Below are positions 1-7,713 of a stretch of DNA of 52,205 nt, in pieces. The stretch's first letter is position 1. Each line of letters starts with the position of its first letter. Origin of the DNA: DAOSCP01 sp035379625. Lineage in GTDB: Bacteria; Bacteroidota; Ignavibacteria; Ignavibacteriales; DAOSCP01. The stretch is from NCBI GenBank assembly GCA_035379625.1, contig DAOSVM010000016.1, positions 1-52,205 on the forward strand, given 5' to 3'. The position numbers and the translations under genes were made by a program. The notes beneath the pieces are model-generated. The model was not told where the DNA came from. It made no database searches and saw nothing but the letters and a program-made list of their open reading frames with translations.

Positions 1-713
1 GAATCTTTAACACCTGCATCACGTTTAAATAGGGATTCGATTAAGTCTCCTATTTGACCGAATACTCCAATTACAATTCCCATTATTAATGCTTGTCTAA
101 AAGTGATAAAATCTAACAAATATTTTTGTAGAATAACCATAGCTATTATTGCAGAAATTAAACCGGCGATTGATCCTTCCCATGACTTTTTCGGGCTAAC
201 TCTTGGGAAAATTTTATGTTTCCCTATTTTAATACCAACAAAATAAGCTGCACTATCGCATGTCCATATGCTAACAATTATTCCTAAAATTAAATATGCA
301 CCATTATAATAAAAGATTTTATCATATTCTCTTAAATAAATCAATGAACTTAGAAATATTGGTATATAAAGAATACCAAGATAAGTTATACCTAAATTTA
401 TAATTGCAGAATTTTTATCTCTAAAAAGTTCAATTAAAGATGTTAAAAGTATACTTAATAATAATAGTATTTGAAAATCAATAAACGAAAAATATACATT
501 CCAAATAAACAACAAGCCCAAAATTAGACTAACATTAACTTGAGGATAAGAGTTCTTATTTTTTGAGAAAGTTAAAAATTCATATAATGCAATGCTAGAG
601 ACAGCTGAAATAAAAATTAGAAAATATATTTTACCAAATAATATTGTTAAAATAATCAAAGGTATTGCTACTATAGAAACAATAATCCTGGTCAACATAT
701 TATTAAGTGCCAA
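1..713 (-). CDS. cdsA: Phosphatidate cytidylyltransferase, 3' end cut by window edge
   Basis: Makes CDP-diacylglycerol from phosphatidate and CTP in the inner membrane, the branch point of phospholipid synthesis. About 237 residues are visible. They form a string of hydrophobic segments, then the family blocks WTCDSAAYFVG, PRVSPKKSWEG and, at the window edge, FGQIGDLIESLFKRDAGVKD, which is the CdsA signature; only the last few tens of residues are missing. The start is a choice: TTG at 713 sits 4 bases after GGAGG and gives MALNNMLTRIIVSIVAIPLI, a normal CdsA amino end; the ATG at 698 is 18 or more bases from any ribosome site. It follows the DUF1460 gene on the same strand by 63 bases and may be cotranscribed with it. 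Confidence 0.9.
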   Translation of the reverse strand, partial: MALNNMLTRIIVSIVAIPLIILTILFGKIYFLIFISAVSSIALYEFLTFSKNKNSYPQVNVSLILGLLFIWNVYFSFIDFQILLLLSILLTSLIELFRDKNSAIINLGITYLGILYIPIFLSSLIYLREYDKIFYYNGAYLILGIIVSIWTCDSAAYFVGIKIGKHKIFPRVSPKKSWEGSIAGLISAIIAMVILQKYLLDFITFRQALIMGIVIGVFGQIGDLIESLFKRDAGVKD

Positions 714-776
714 TTTTCCTCCATAAAAAACATTATTAAAGTTTTAAAGGTAAGTATTTTTCGAGGAATATAAAAT

Positions 777-1844
777 TTAGTTACCCAAAATTTTAACAAC
801 TGGCGCTCTTTCACCATCTATTTTTTTTAAATTTTCATAGGGATTATTTTGCAATTTTAAAAACCTAAAACCGTATAATATTGGTTTCTTTTTAGTGTTA
901 TTTTTATTATAATCTATTTTTTCATCATATATTTTAATTCCATTGGCTACTACTTCTGATAATTTATCAATTCTTACTTGAGGCTCTGTTGAATTAATAA
1001 CATATACTGTATCATTTTCTTTGATAATTATTCCAGTATGTCCCACATAAGTTGAAGCATCATCACCAAAACCTCTTACATAATTTACAAAATCACCTGT
1101 ATTTAAATAACTTATTACAGAATCCACATATTTTAAAGGAATATATTTCCATTCGAATGTTATTGGTTGAATATTTTGACCTATGTTATATCTTTTGAAA
1201 AAATTTGCTTTATTAATTGTTGTTTTTATTGTTTTAGTGAATTTTTGTGGTATATCATCCATAAAATCTTTCACAAGCCAAGAATTATTGTTATCCCAGT
1301 CATATTCAGTAAAATGATTTCGTGTTAAAAATGATATTTCTCCATCTTTATATCTAATTCTTTGTAAATAAGCATAAAATTGTTTCCAATTTTTAGCTAA
1401 TGCCATAGAATATGTATGTTCACAAAATACAACACAATCACTCTTTTCTAATGTAAAAGTTGGTTGCGTTCCTAAAATATCAGTTGGATATAACCCGCCT
1501 ACATGTACATCAGGATAAACTTCAACTGGAAATTCCCCAAGAAGGTAAATTTTATATGGCTGACCTAAATTCTTTTTAGCAATTATTTTTATTCTTTGTG
1601 ATAAGTTAGGTTCATATCGTGATAAATATTTTAAATATGCGTCAACTTCCTGAGCTTTCATCTTATAAATTGGTTTTTCAATTAAAGCAATCAAACTATC
1701 TTGAGTGATTTTTAATTCATCTGCAATTTTTATTTGCAAGCTATCTAATTTAATAGTTAACTCTTTTTCTTCTTGATGTGAAAATTTTTGCACTGTAGAA
1801 CAACCAATTATAAACAACAATACAAGAAAAAATAACTTTTTCAT
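777..1844 (-). CDS. DUF1460 family lipoprotein, probable peptidoglycan amidase-like enzyme
   Basis: Predicted outer-membrane lipoprotein of 355 residues. The signal sequence ends in the lipobox FIIGC with the lipidated cysteine at residue 15. The central region matches DUF1460, an NlpC/P60-like papain-fold family whose members act on N-acetylmuramoyl-L-alanine bonds: DCVVFCE (residues 136-142, probable catalytic Cys137), an IRYKDG block, RNHFTEYDW, and near the carboxyl end YVGHTGIII, which would give the catalytic His. Family knowledge supports wall turnover or muropeptide processing; the exact bond is inferred. A good ribosome site (AAAGGT, 7 bases away) supports the ATG. It is divergent from ogt across a 72-base AT-only gap. 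Confidence 0.85.
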   Translation of the reverse strand: MKKLFFLVLLFIIGCSTVQKFSHQEEKELTIKLDSLQIKIADELKITQDSLIALIEKPIYKMKAQEVDAYLKYLSRYEPNLSQRIKIIAKKNLGQPYKIYLLGEFPVEVYPDVHVGGLYPTDILGTQPTFTLEKSDCVVFCEHTYSMALAKNWKQFYAYLQRIRYKDGEISFLTRNHFTEYDWDNNNSWLVKDFMDDIPQKFTKTIKTTINKANFFKRYNIGQNIQPITFEWKYIPLKYVDSVISYLNTGDFVNYVRGFGDDASTYVGHTGIIIKENDTVYVINSTEPQVRIDKLSEVVANGIKIYDEKIDYNKNNTKKKPILYGFRFLKLQNNPYENLKKIDGERAPVVKILGN

Positions 1845-1916
1845 TTTTTTACCTTTAATTTTTAAGTTTAAATTTTTAAATTAAAAAAAAATTAAATTAA
1901 AAAAAAATAATTTCAT

Positions 1917-2390
1917 ATGAAAAGAATTCTAGTTTTTAATGAGCAAAAAATTGCTATAGAAATTGTTTATGATAATGTTATCTTAAAAAATATTAATTTT
2001 GTTTCTTATGATAATCATCATTTCGATTATGATGCTTTAAATGATTTTGAAAAAAAGGTCTACGATGAACTATTTGAATACTTAGAAGGACAAAGAAAAA
2101 ATTTTACAATTCCAATTGAGATTAAAGGGACAAATTTTCAAAAAAAAGTTTACAATGAATTATTAAAAATACCTTACGGTGAGGTAGTATCTTATCAGGA
2201 TATTGCAATTAAATTAGGTGATAAAAAATATTCAAGAGCTGTTGGAAATGCTCTTAATAAAAATAAATTACCAATAATTATACCGTGCCATCGTGTTATC
2301 AATAAGAATAGGAATTTAGGTGGTTATGCAGGTGGCATTGAATTGAAAAAATATTTATTAACAATTGAAAAGGTTCGAAGAAATGTCTGA
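1917..2390 (+). CDS. ogt: Methylated-DNA--protein-cysteine methyltransferase
   Basis: Suicidal repair protein that moves O6-methyl (or O4-methyl) groups from guanine or thymine onto its own cysteine. The 157-residue length is typical. PYGEVVSYQDIA (residues 87-97) is the DNA-binding helix-turn-helix region, RAVGNALNKN carries the arginine finger, and IPCHRVI (122-128) contains the acceptor Cys124. No ribosome site is obvious before the ATG, which is common in this phylum. Its stop overlaps the start of proA by 8 bases, so the two are translationally linked. Confidence 0.95.
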   Translation: MKRILVFNEQKIAIEIVYDNVILKNINFVSYDNHHFDYDALNDFEKKVYDELFEYLEGQRKNFTIPIEIKGTNFQKKVYNELLKIPYGEVVSYQDIAIKLGDKKYSRAVGNALNKNKLPIIIPCHRVINKNRNLGGYAGGIELKKYLLTIEKVRRNV

Positions 2391-3630
2391 AAATTTAGTA
2401 GCACAAAAGACTTTTAGAGCTTATCAAGAATCATTAAAAATTAGTAATACACAACAAAAAAATGATTTTTTAAAATATTTAGCTTCTTTTATAGATGCCA
2501 ACCGCCAATTTATATTGGACCAAAATAGTATTGATATAAAAAACGCCGAAAAAAATAATATTTCAAAATCTGTAATAGATAGAATTTTATTAAACGATAG
2601 TAGGATTGATAATATAATTTCTTCAATAGATACAATAATTAATTTACCTGATCCTATTGGAAATATTGAAAATCTTTCAACCAGACCACAGGGCTTTAAG
2701 GTTGGGAAAATGAGAACACCAATTGGTGTAATTTTTATGATTTATGAAGCCAGGCCAAATGTGACAATTGATGCTACAACTTTAATTGTAAAATCAGGAA
2801 ATGCTGCAATATTACGTGGTGGAAGTGATGCTTATTATTCTAATTTGAGCTTTATGCAACAAATTAGAATGGCATTATTAAAAAGTAAACTACCAGAAAA
2901 TTTAATAACCTATTTAGAAGCAACTGATTATACCGTTGTTGATGAACTACTCAAAGATGATAAGAATATTCAACTTGTAATTCCAAGAGGTGGAGAAAGC
3001 TTAATAAGGAGTGTCGTTGAAAAATCCAGAATTCCTGTTTTGAAACATTACAAAGGTGTTTGTCATATTTATGTTAGCAAATATGCTGATTTTAATAAAG
3101 CTACTAAAATAATCATAAATAGTAAAGTTCAAAGGCCTTCTGTATGTAACGCATTAGAAACTTTACTGATTGATCAAACTATAGCTAAAGATTTTTTACC
3201 ACATATTGTTAAAGAATTGAAGAAATATAATGTTGATATTAAGGGATGTCAGAAATCAAAAAAAATTGTTAGTGACTTAAAATTAGCCTCCGAAGATGAT
3301 TGGTACACCGAATATTTAAGTTTAACATTATCAATAAAAATAGTTAAAGATTTTGATGATGCTGTTAATCATATAAATAAATATAGTTCTGGACATACAG
3401 AATCTATCATAACTGAAAATTATTATGAAGGTGAACAATTCTTAAAAGTTATCGATTCATCATCTGTTATGGTAAATGCTTCTACAAGATTAGCTGATGG
3501 TGGAGTTTATGGCTTGGGCGCAGAAATTGGAATTGCAACTGATAAACTTCACGCTCGCGGCCCTATGGGATTAGAAGAACTAACAACTTATAAATGGATT
3601 GTTATTGGAAACGGACACATTAGAGAATAA
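2383..3630 (+). CDS. proA: Glutamate-5-semialdehyde dehydrogenase
   Basis: Second step of proline synthesis: NADPH-dependent reduction of gamma-glutamyl phosphate to glutamate semialdehyde. Starting at ATG 2383 the protein has 415 residues, the normal ProA length. A TTG at 2365 would add six residues that look like ogt coding sequence, so it was not used; AAAGG lies 9 bases before the ATG. Landmarks are YEARPNVTIDA (substrate/cofactor region), VQRPSVCNALETLL with the catalytic Cys255, and the carboxyl end HARGPMGLEELTTYKWIV. No proB (glutamate kinase) is next to it. It converges with the small minus-strand gene at 3635 with a 4-base gap and no visible terminator. Confidence 0.95.
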   Translation: MSENLVAQKTFRAYQESLKISNTQQKNDFLKYLASFIDANRQFILDQNSIDIKNAEKNNISKSVIDRILLNDSRIDNIISSIDTIINLPDPIGNIENLSTRPQGFKVGKMRTPIGVIFMIYEARPNVTIDATTLIVKSGNAAILRGGSDAYYSNLSFMQQIRMALLKSKLPENLITYLEATDYTVVDELLKDDKNIQLVIPRGGESLIRSVVEKSRIPVLKHYKGVCHIYVSKYADFNKATKIIINSKVQRPSVCNALETLLIDQTIAKDFLPHIVKELKKYNVDIKGCQKSKKIVSDLKLASEDDWYTEYLSLTLSIKIVKDFDDAVNHINKYSSGHTESIITENYYEGEQFLKVIDSSSVMVNASTRLADGGVYGLGAEIGIATDKLHARGPMGLEELTTYKWIVIGNGHIRE

Positions 3631-3634
3631 ATAA

Positions 3635-3859
3635 TTAATCTTCTATTTCAATTTTATTTAATATTTCTTTCAATTTCAGCATTTCTTCTTTGGTCAGAGT
3701 AATACCTTTAGACATTTTGGAGTGGGTTTCATCCCAGTCCCTAATATCATATTTAGGTTCATTATCATTCCAACTAACAAGATTTAGTTCTTTTTTCCAT
3801 TTTTTAGTGTCATCGGATAAGATTCCGAGTTTTTTTATAATTTTGTAATTTATTTCCAT
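3635..3859 (-). CDS. YdbC-like PC4-fold single-stranded DNA-binding protein
   Basis: A 74-residue protein. The block KKELNLVSWNDNEPKYDIRD, followed by KMSKGITLTKEEM, is very close to the YdbC family known from Lactococcus, a bacterial relative of the eukaryotic coactivator PC4. Members form dimers of curved beta sheets that bind single-stranded DNA without sequence preference. The role is inferred as help in transcription or repair. The gene stands alone, convergent with proA and divergent from the anion permease, and has one of the best promoter matches in the window (3891-3920). Confidence 0.8.
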   Translation of the reverse strand: MEINYKIIKKLGILSDDTKKWKKELNLVSWNDNEPKYDIRDWDETHSKMSKGITLTKEEMLKLKEILNKIEIED

Positions 3860-3890
3860 AATATTTCATATTTCATTATTTTTAAATATA

Positions 3891-3920
3891 CAAATTTAAT
3901 TTAATAAAAATAATGACAAA
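3891..3920 (-). promoter_or_regulatory. Bacteroidota-type promoter for the YdbC-like gene
   Basis: On the minus strand, TTTG (3917-3920), an 18-base spacer, then TAAATTTG (3891-3898). This fits the known Bacteroidota primary-sigma consensus TTTG-N17-23-TAnnTTTG. The start codon lies 32 bases beyond the -7 box. The -33 box falls inside the first codons of the divergent permease gene. Confidence 0.55.
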
Positions 3921-5154
3921 TCAAAATATCACAGCAATAATTTTTATTATAAGTTATATTGGAATTATTTTTACAAGTTTGCCAAAAGTTAAAATTGATC
4001 GTCCATCATCAGCTTTTTTTGGTGTTGTAGCTTTATTAGCTTTTGGAATTATTGACTTTGAAAAAGCAGTTGACTTTATTGATTATAATACTATTGCTTT
4101 GCTTTTGGGGATGATGATTATAATTTCGGTTCTTGAATTGGACGGTTTTTTTACTTTATTAGTTGATAAAATTTTAACTTTTTCTAAAACACCTTTCAAT
4201 TTGCTATTTTTAATTACTTTCACTACAGGAATAGCATCTGCATTCTTAGTTAACGATGCAGTTGTTTTATTATTTACTCCTATTATTATTAAAGTTGCGA
4301 ATGAATTAGATGTCGATCCTAAACCTTTTTTATTAGCTGAAATATTTTCATCGAATATTGGCAGCGCAATGACGATTACTGGTAATCCACAGAATATGCT
4401 AGTAGGTCTTAGATCAGGCATAACATTTGGAAATTTTTTATTACTAATGTTTCCGATATCGATTATTGGAATGTTTTTCATAGTCTATTTTATAAGATTT
4501 TATTACAAAAATATAGATTGGAAAGAAAAGTTTCAAAATAGGCATATATCCACTGTTAAAGCAAGCTTTACAAGATCAATAAGTATTTTTACTCTGGTAA
4601 TAATTTTATTTTTTACAGGCCATTTAATTAATTTTAATATTCCAATGGTTGCATTAATTGGAGCAACATTGATATTACTTTTTGGCGAGGTTAAACCTTC
4701 GTTAATTATCAAAGAAGTTGATTGGGTTTTATTAGTTTTTTTTGCTTCACTTTTTATAATAGTTCACACGGTTGAAGAACAAGGATTGTTAAGTTTTATA
4801 ATAGATAATTATAAATTTAAGCCAGATTATCAGTCAATTTTTACAATTCATAGTTTATCTTTATTTTTATCTCAAATTTTGAGTAATGTACCTTATTGTT
4901 TATTAATGTTTCCGCTATTGAAATCAAATAATAATCCAATACTTTGGCTTTCGTTAGCTTCAAGTTCAACTTTAGCAGGTAATGCAACAATAATAGGTGC
5001 TATGGCAAATCTAATAGTTATTGAAAGTGCTGATAGATACGGTGTTAAGATAAATTTCAAGGAATTTTTTCTTCCTGGTATGATTATTACAGCTTTATCT
5101 TATATAGTTTCATTGAGCGTATTTTATTTTTACTTACTTTATAATATTTTATGA
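3913..5154 (+). CDS. Anion permease of the ArsB/NhaD (ion transporter) superfamily
   Basis: Inner-membrane carrier of 413 residues with about ten to twelve hydrophobic segments arranged as two inverted halves. The first half has FLVNDAVVLLFTP (around 111-123) and the substrate-loop motif ITGNPQNMLVG (155-165). The second half has GNATIIGAMANLIV. These are hallmarks of the ArsB/NhaD/CitM-type permeases. Family members move arsenite, sodium in exchange for protons, or dicarboxylates, and the sequence alone does not settle which. No arsR, arsA or arsC is nearby, so arsenic resistance is not supported by context. Repeat element A starts 35 bases after the stop. Confidence 0.8.
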   Translation: MTNQNITAIIFIISYIGIIFTSLPKVKIDRPSSAFFGVVALLAFGIIDFEKAVDFIDYNTIALLLGMMIIISVLELDGFFTLLVDKILTFSKTPFNLLFLITFTTGIASAFLVNDAVVLLFTPIIIKVANELDVDPKPFLLAEIFSSNIGSAMTITGNPQNMLVGLRSGITFGNFLLLMFPISIIGMFFIVYFIRFYYKNIDWKEKFQNRHISTVKASFTRSISIFTLVIILFFTGHLINFNIPMVALIGATLILLFGEVKPSLIIKEVDWVLLVFFASLFIIVHTVEEQGLLSFIIDNYKFKPDYQSIFTIHSLSLFLSQILSNVPYCLLMFPLLKSNNNPILWLSLASSSTLAGNATIIGAMANLIVIESADRYGVKINFKEFFLPGMIITALSYIVSLSVFYFYLLYNIL

Positions 5155-5189
5155 TTTAAGTAAGTATATTTTTTAATTTAAACAATATT

Positions 5190-5701
5190 TAGCTCAGACG
5201 GTGTAAGCATAAAGCCCGTGCGCCGAGCGGCGCACGGGCGGGCTAACGCCTAAAAATTATTCTTATTATGCCCCTTATCTACAATATTATCTACCACTTA
5301 CAATATATATTTTTTTTTCACAAATAATAATTGACGAAAGTTTATAATTAGGTTGATAATTTTAAATCTCATATAATATATTCGTATATCAGATATAATT
5401 GTATTTACGATATATTAGCAATTTTTCAAAAATATATTTGTATTTACAATATATTTGTATTAACGATATAATTACAATTTTTTGAAAATATATTTGTTTT
5501 TACAATATAATTGTATAATCTATATATTTGTAATTACGATATATCATAATTCACAACCTTTGCTCCCCAACAATACTGTAAATAGGATTTTAATCCTCTT
5601 TGTAAGTGGCTATTAGAAAAATTTTTAGCGGGCCGTTCCGGCCCGCTGCCCCTTGCAGCTTTCATCAAGCTGCAAAGGGCTTAAGCTTACACTGTCTGAG
5701 C
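5190..5701 (+). repeat. Repeat element A (full copy of a hairpin-ended repeat family)
   Basis: Non-coding element of 512 bp with inverted ends: TAGCTCAGACGGTGTAAGC on the left and GCTTACACTGTCTGAGC on the right. The left hairpin (5215-5238) has stem CCCGTGCGCC and loop GAGC. A box ATTGACGAAA lies about 139 bp from the left end. A palindrome array fills 5375-5545. On the right are a hairpin at 5627-5647 (stem AGCGGGCCG, loop TTC) and a second at 5648-5680 (CCCTTGCAGCTT paired with AAGCTGCAAAGGG). It fills the gap between the convergent permease and oadB-like genes. Copies B and C share the layout. Type and mobility are unknown; a MITE-like origin is possible. Confidence 0.85.
5375..5545. repeat. 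Palindrome array of element A
   Basis: Three tandem units of about 55 bp, each holding two or three imperfect palindromes of the form TTGTAWWTACRA about 17-18 bp apart, separated by spacers such as ACAATTTTTTGAA. The first palindrome begins TTCGTA, as in copies B and C, and the last one ends TTACGATATA. The array starts 183 bp from the left end of the element. Confidence 0.75.
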
Positions 5702-5708
5702 CCAGAGA

Positions 5709-5739
5709 TAAAAAAAAGCTCCCTTTTGAAGAGAGCTTT
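5709..5739 (-). terminator. Rho-independent terminator of the sodium-pump operon
   Basis: Read on the minus strand: stem AAAGCTCTC, loop TTCAAAA, stem GGGAGCTTT, then a run of T. It lies 24 bases beyond the oadB-like stop codon and directly beside the right end of element A. Confidence 0.85.
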
Positions 5740-5762
5740 GTTGTATAATTTTTAATTATATT

Positions 5763-6902
5763 TTATTTAACAAAATAAGAGAGTAATACACCTGCGGCAA
5801 TTGCTGTGCCAATTACTCCTGCTACATTTGGTCCCATAGCGTGCATAATTAAGTAATTTTGAGGATTTTCTTCTTGAGCAACGTTATGAGAAACTCTTGC
5901 AGCCATTGGGACAGCTGAAACACCAGCAGACCCGATTAAAGGATTAATTTTACCTTTTGAAAGTTTACACATAATTTTACCTAATATAAGGCCTCCAACA
6001 GTTGAAAAACCGAAAGCAAAAACACCAAGAACAATGATTTTTATTGTTTTGGCTTGAAGAAACTTGTCAGCTGTCATCGTAAGACCTACTGAAACACCTA
6101 AGAAAAAGGTTATAATATTTATCAATTCATTTTGAGCCATATTGCTAAGTCGATCAACAACACCACTTTCTCTAAGTAAATTTCCACCCATTAACATTGC
6201 AAGCAATGGCGCAACTGGTGGAACAACTAATGTTCCTATTAAAATAACTATTATAGGAAAAATAATTTTTATATTTTTGGAAACCTGCTTAGGTGGCTCC
6301 ATAACTACCATTCTTTCTTCTTTGGTAGTAAGGAGCTTCATTAATGGAGGTTGAATTAAAGGAATAAGAGCCATATAAGAATAAGCAGCAACAGCAATAG
6401 GACCCAAAAGATGAGGAGCAAGCTTAAGTGTTAGAAATATTGCTGTAGGTCCATCGGCGCCACCTATAATACCAATGGAAGAAGCTTCTTTTAAGTCGAA
6501 ACCTAATAATACAGCCATAAACAAAGCAGCAAAAACACCAAATTGAGCAGCAGCACCTAATAAAAATGTTTTAGGATTTGCTAATAAAGGCCCGAAATCT
6601 GTCATTGCACCAATACCTAAAAATATGAGAGGAGGAAATATTTCAAGCCTGATTCCATATGATATGTAATGGAAAAGTCCTCCAATAAAATCATTTGCTT
6701 TAGAAGGTTCACTTAACAACCCATTCATAGGTAAATTAGTTAAAAATGCACCTAATGCAATTGGCAAAAGTAGTAATGGTTCAAAATCTTTTTTTATAGC
6801 CAGATACATCAAAACAAAAGAGATTAATATCATTAAAATCTGGCCCGAAGTAAAGGCACCAAAACCTGTGCCATTTAAAAATCTTTGAAAAACTTCTAAC
6901 AT
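5763..6902 (-). CDS. Sodium-pumping decarboxylase, beta (membrane) subunit
   Basis: Polytopic membrane subunit (379 residues) that removes CO2 from carboxybiotin and couples this to export of sodium ions. The motif GGADGPTAIFLT (147-158) carries the conserved Asp150 needed for sodium coupling in the OadB/MmdB/GcdB family. Near the carboxyl end, GSAGVSAVPMAARV and NVAGVIGTAIAAG are further family blocks. It is the last gene of a four-gene operon with 11-12 base gaps; a TGGTGA ribosome site precedes the ATG. Because the operon's carboxyltransferase is the acyl-CoA type, MmdB (methylmalonyl-CoA) is more likely than OadB (oxaloacetate). Confidence 0.92.
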   Translation of the reverse strand: MLEVFQRFLNGTGFGAFTSGQILMILISFVLMYLAIKKDFEPLLLLPIALGAFLTNLPMNGLLSEPSKANDFIGGLFHYISYGIRLEIFPPLIFLGIGAMTDFGPLLANPKTFLLGAAAQFGVFAALFMAVLLGFDLKEASSIGIIGGADGPTAIFLTLKLAPHLLGPIAVAAYSYMALIPLIQPPLMKLLTTKEERMVVMEPPKQVSKNIKIIFPIIVILIGTLVVPPVAPLLAMLMGGNLLRESGVVDRLSNMAQNELINIITFFLGVSVGLTMTADKFLQAKTIKIIVLGVFAFGFSTVGGLILGKIMCKLSKGKINPLIGSAGVSAVPMAARVSHNVAQEENPQNYLIMHAMGPNVAGVIGTAIAAGVLLSYFVK

Positions 6903-6913
6903 AATTTCACCAG

Positions 6914-7321
6914 CTATTTATAAGTTACTAAAGGTTGTCCTGCTTCTATTCTATCACCTTGTTTTACATTAATAGATTCAATTTCTCCATCATATTTTGA
7001 AGCAATGTTTGTTTTCATTTTCATAGCTTCAACAACAACTAAAGTATCGTTAACTTTAACAGTATCGCCAGGTTTTACACAAACTTCAACTACTACACCA
7101 TTAAGTGGTGAAAGCATTGTTTTACCCGAAAGAGCTTCTTGAATTGTTTCAAGTTGTGATTTCCCTGCTGGAGCAGGAGCTGGGATTTCATGGTGTTCTC
7201 TTTTTAAACTTGTACTTACATTTTGAGAATGGAAATAAGGATCATTTTGTTCATCATCTTCAAGAAGTTCAACTTCAACATCATAGACTTTACCATCAAC
7301 TTTAATTCTTAGTTTTTTCAT
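6914..7321 (-). CDS. Biotin carboxyl carrier subunit of the sodium-pumping decarboxylase
   Basis: Carries the carboxyl group between the carboxyltransferase and the membrane subunit. The 135-residue protein has a short amino domain, a linker rich in Pro and Ala (IPAPAPAG, 46-53), and a biotinyl domain from about residue 68. The biotin attachment motif EAMKM places the modified lysine at 101. It corresponds to MmdC/GcdC. A strong ribosome site (GAGGTGAT) precedes the ATG. No biotin ligase gene is in the window. Confidence 0.92.
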   Translation of the reverse strand: MKKLRIKVDGKVYDVEVELLEDDEQNDPYFHSQNVSTSLKREHHEIPAPAPAGKSQLETIQEALSGKTMLSPLNGVVVEVCVKPGDTVKVNDTLVVVEAMKMKTNIASKYDGEIESINVKQGDRIEAGQPLVTYK

Positions 7322-7333
7322 TTATCACCTCAA

Positions 7334-7702
7334 TTATTTTCTTTTAACAATGTTATGACTTAATAATGTACTTCTACCAGATGTAACCCAAGATTTAGGT
7401 TTCTGGCTAATATATTTAACTTTTTTAATTACGAACTTATTTTTGTAGTTTACAGAAATAGCAGCAGCGATTACAGCGATAAGTTCGCGATAATCATCTC
7501 TAGATAATTTTGCATTTTCAATAACAATATCTTCTTCTGTATAAGTTGGTCTTGGTGTTTTTGATAAATAATAGTCCAATTTTTGTAAAAGCCAAATGAC
7601 AAATGAGAAAAAAATTAAAACTAAAAATACAATTGTCATACCTACAATCATTAAATACAAAGCTTCAATGACAGAAGGCAAGATATTTTTAAAATAATCC
7701 AT
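7334..7702 (-). CDS. OadG-family gamma/delta subunit of the sodium-pumping decarboxylase
   Basis: Small membrane protein of 122 residues with one strong transmembrane segment (about 14-38, MIVGMTIVFLVLIFFSFVIW) and a basic cytoplasmic tail. This is the OadG/MmdD layout, where the subunit anchors the carboxyltransferase to the membrane subunit. The MTIVFLVL segment is typical of the family. It sits between the carboxyltransferase and biotin carrier genes, with a good ribosome site (GGAG). Confidence 0.85.
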   Translation of the reverse strand: MDYFKNILPSVIEALYLMIVGMTIVFLVLIFFSFVIWLLQKLDYYLSKTPRPTYTEEDIVIENAKLSRDDYRELIAVIAAAISVNYKNKFVIKKVKYISQKPKSWVTSGRSTLLSHNIVKRK

Positions 7703-7713
7703 AAAAGCTCCAA

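Noticed and set aside
2365..2382. TTG start for proA
   Set aside because: The six extra residues repeat ogt coding sequence; ATG 2383 gives the normal length and has a ribosome site.
4083..4481. 132-codon minus-strand frame
   Set aside because: It is antisense to the conserved core of the anion permease and resembles no known protein.
3913..5154. Arsenite resistance operon
   Set aside because: Only the permease is present and its motifs are shared with sodium and dicarboxylate carriers; no ars regulator or reductase is near.
5215..5250. tRNA or integron attC site in the GC-rich hairpin
   Set aside because: No cloverleaf, no GTTCGA arm and no CCA end; the attC core sites (RYYYAAC / GTTRRRY) are not in the right places and there is no integrase.
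5375..5545. CRISPR-like array
   Set aside because: Units are degenerate, spacers are alike rather than unique, and the same array recurs at three loci; no cas genes are present.
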